Below are positions 62,495 to 64,000 of a stretch of DNA of 64,000 nt, one piece after another. The DNA is from Flavobacteriaceae bacterium NBU2977 (GTDB lineage Bacteria; Bacteroidota; Bacteroidia; Flavobacteriales; Flavobacteriaceae): contig JAIOUW010000004.1 of NCBI GenBank assembly GCA_019931105.1, positions 124,001-188,000 on the forward strand, written 5' to 3'. Numbering within the stretch: the stretch's first letter is position 1; each line of letters starts with the position of its first letter. The notes below the pieces were generated by a model, which did no database searches, was not told where the DNA came from, and was given only the letters and a program-made list of their open reading frames with translations. The position numbers and the translations under genes are program-made.

Positions 62495-63202
62495 TTATTC
62501 GAAGGTAAAATTGATGAATATGCCTCGGGTTCGCATGGCGTCCAAATTACCGGTCCAAGGACTGTTAGGCTCCAAATCGCGAACAAGTTCGTCGGTAATG
62601 GCGAAAACACCGCGGATCGACGGGGTGAATTTGAAATATTCAAGATAAAAGTCGATGCCGAAACCGAGTTCGTAGTTATAGACCCATTTTGTCATGCGAA
62701 AAGTTCCGGCCGAATTGTCATCAATACTGCTCTCGTTGCTTCCTAAATTTAGAGATGCGGATCCACCCCCAATTATGAATGGCTTCCAGTTTCCGAAGCG
62801 TTTTGTACTTACTTTTAGCAACAGCGGAAAGTTGATATAAGTCGATTTGACCTCCCTGACCGTATTGCGCTTAATGTCATCCTCCCCGGTAAACCCTGGA
62901 AAGTTCAGTATTCGCGAATTGTAAAGTAATCCGGGTTCGAAACGTAGATCTAAAAAGCGATTTAGCCGCAATTCACCTATAAGTCCGACATTGAATCCTA
63001 TTGACTGATCGACCAAAATGTCATCGGTGAAATCTTTGTAATCAAACTTGAAATCATAACGGTTGAATCCCAAAAAGTAACCCCAGTTGAGCAAAGGCTC
63101 ATCTTCGTTCTCTAAATTGAGTACCGGATTTTCCTTAAATTGGGAATAGCCATTTTGGCTTAAAATGACACCTAACGCCACCAGAAAAAACAACTTCTTC
63201 AT
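62495..63202 (-). CDS. porT: Type IX secretion system outer-membrane protein PorT
   Basis: 235 residues; signal peptide (KLFFLVALGVILSQNGYSQ). Eight-strand-type small barrel (LLNWGYFLGFNRYDFKFDY, LDLRFEPGLLYNSRIL, YINFPLLLKVSTKRFGNWKP, GIFINFTFE). The sequence and its position next to ubiE match flavobacterial PorT/SprT, needed for secretion by the type IX system. It supports a functional T9SS together with gldB/gldC. Confidence 0.87.
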   Translation of the reverse strand: MKKLFFLVALGVILSQNGYSQFKENPVLNLENEDEPLLNWGYFLGFNRYDFKFDYKDFTDDILVDQSIGFNVGLIGELRLNRFLDLRFEPGLLYNSRILNFPGFTGEDDIKRNTVREVKSTYINFPLLLKVSTKRFGNWKPFIIGGGSASLNLGSNESSIDDNSAGTFRMTKWVYNYELGFGIDFYLEYFKFTPSIRGVFAITDELVRDLEPNSPWTGNLDAMRTRGIFINFTFE

Positions 63203-63295
63203 TTACGCAAATTAAAAGGGCCGGAAATGGGAAAATGAATCCTGCCGAACCGACCTCAAATTTTGATAACGACCATTGGTTTGTAGTGTAACAAG

Positions 63296-64000
63296 TCAAT
63301 TGGCCTTAGTTGCAATATAGATAGAGGCGACGCCCATCGTCTGAGGCCTGTTCTCTACATCTATAAACCCGATTTTGCGCAAAATATTGTTGAAGTCCTC
63401 ACCATGCGGAAAAACCGAGGCTGATTCGCTCAAATAGCCATATGCGCTATTGTCTTTTGAAAAAATGCGGCCGATGACAGGCAAAATGTATTTCGTATAT
63501 AATCGGTAGCCCTGTTTGAAGGGGGGTTTCGTCGGAATAGAAGTTTCCAATACTATAAAAGTGCCTTTTGGCCGTAAAACACGGTATATTTCCAAGAGTC
63601 CTTTTTCCAAAGTTTCGAAATTTCGCACCCCGAAGGCAACCGTAACGGCATCGAAAGAATTCTTCTCAAAAGGGAGGTTTTCGCTGTCGCCGACGACCAT
63701 TTCGATAACATTTTCCATATTTTTTTTTCGCACTTTTTTTCTACCAACATCAAGCATGCCCGGGGAAATGTCGAGACCTACGATTTTTTCTGCCCCGGTT
63801 TGTGTTAAATTGATGGCCAGGTCACCTGTTCCCGTGGCTATGTCGAGTATGTTTTTCGGCTTTTTTGTCTTCAGTAGATCGACTACCCTACGACGCCATT
63901 TTACGTCAATGCCAAAAGAAATCACTCGGTTCAGTCCGTCATAATTGTCACTAATTGTATCGAACATTTTTGTAACCTGCTCTTTTTTGCCGAGTTGGGA
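63296..64000 (-). CDS. ubiE: Demethylmenaquinone methyltransferase, 5' end beyond the window
   Basis: C-methylation step of menaquinone synthesis. The frame stays open past the internal ATG (63967) to the right edge with SQLGKKEQVTK, the usual family sequence before MFDTISDNYDGLNRVISFG, so the true start lies outside. Seen: ILDIATGTGDLAINL (motif I), VTVAFGVRNFETLEKGL, LRPKGTFIVLETSIP and SASVFPHGEDF. Upstream of porT. Confidence 0.95.
   Translation of the reverse strand, partial: SQLGKKEQVTKMFDTISDNYDGLNRVISFGIDVKWRRRVVDLLKTKKPKNILDIATGTGDLAINLTQTGAEKIVGLDISPGMLDVGRKKVRKKNMENVIEMVVGDSENLPFEKNSFDAVTVAFGVRNFETLEKGLLEIYRVLRPKGTFIVLETSIPTKPPFKQGYRLYTKYILPVIGRIFSKDNSAYGYLSESASVFPHGEDFNNILRKIGFIDVENRPQTMGVASIYIATKAN

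Overview
The window is a chromosomal piece of a marine-type member of the Flavobacteriaceae (Bacteroidota). The evidence is the gliding-motility pair gldB-gldC, the type IX secretion gene porT, a short SigA-type primary sigma factor, promoters of the TTG...TAnnTTTG type, frequent TTG starts, and zinc-free forms of DnaG and AccD. Most genes are housekeeping, and one AT-rich accessory segment interrupts them. A clade such as Maribacter/Zobellia/Muricauda is plausible, but the sequence alone does not fix the genus.

Layout. 1-7.4 kb: the end of a MazG-like gene, then aroA, queA, rlmN, a polyprenyl synthetase, and an ECF sigma / anti-sigma-like / outer-membrane-protein cassette. 7.4-18 kb: a zinc-ribbon protein, dnaG, an unusual response regulator, nadE, gldB-gldC, a universal stress protein, a PhoD-like lipoprotein, a subclass-B1 metallo-beta-lactamase, engB and an alpha/beta hydrolase. 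18.2-33.7 kb: a complete co-directional division/cell-wall cluster (mraZ, rsmH, ftsL, ftsI, murE, mraY, murD, ftsW, murG, murC, ftsQ, ftsA, ftsZ) without murF or ddl, headed by three exactly spaced MraZ boxes. 33.8-35.3 kb: yqeY, then a tRNA-Arg(TCG) locus with a 5'-half tRNA fragment plus GIY-YIG gene upstream and three copies of the tRNA 3' end downstream.

35.3-42.3 kb: the accessory segment. It holds a small membrane protein and a minus-strand cluster: an AraC-type regulator, a small secreted protein of unknown function, a 965-residue fusion of hemopexin-like repeats to a cholesterol-dependent-cytolysin-like pore-forming module, and a papain-fold/hemopexin protein whose nucleophile position is Asn. 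I read the last three as one co-transcribed secreted unit whose two large proteins share the same repeat family. This is the most interesting system in the window. 42.5-64 kb: core genes resume: ypdA, rpe, a methyltransferase, a TPR lipoprotein, a P1 peptidase, a cytochrome-c/beta-propeller lipoprotein, a double-HExxH lipoprotein, trmL, a VF530 protein, the primary sigma factor, pnp, rpsO, accD, fbaA, a TamL-type outer-membrane lipoprotein, an RNA methyltransferase, porT, and ubiE/menG running off the right edge.

How they connect. The division cluster, polyprenyl synthetase and mur genes supply peptidoglycan and its lipid carrier. GldB/GldC, PorT and TamL serve the gliding, secretion and outer-membrane machinery. 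AccD, FbaA, Rpe, NadE and AroA are central metabolism. The tRNA-Arg locus looks like a repeatedly invaded insertion site with accessory DNA downstream, but no integrase is present in the window.
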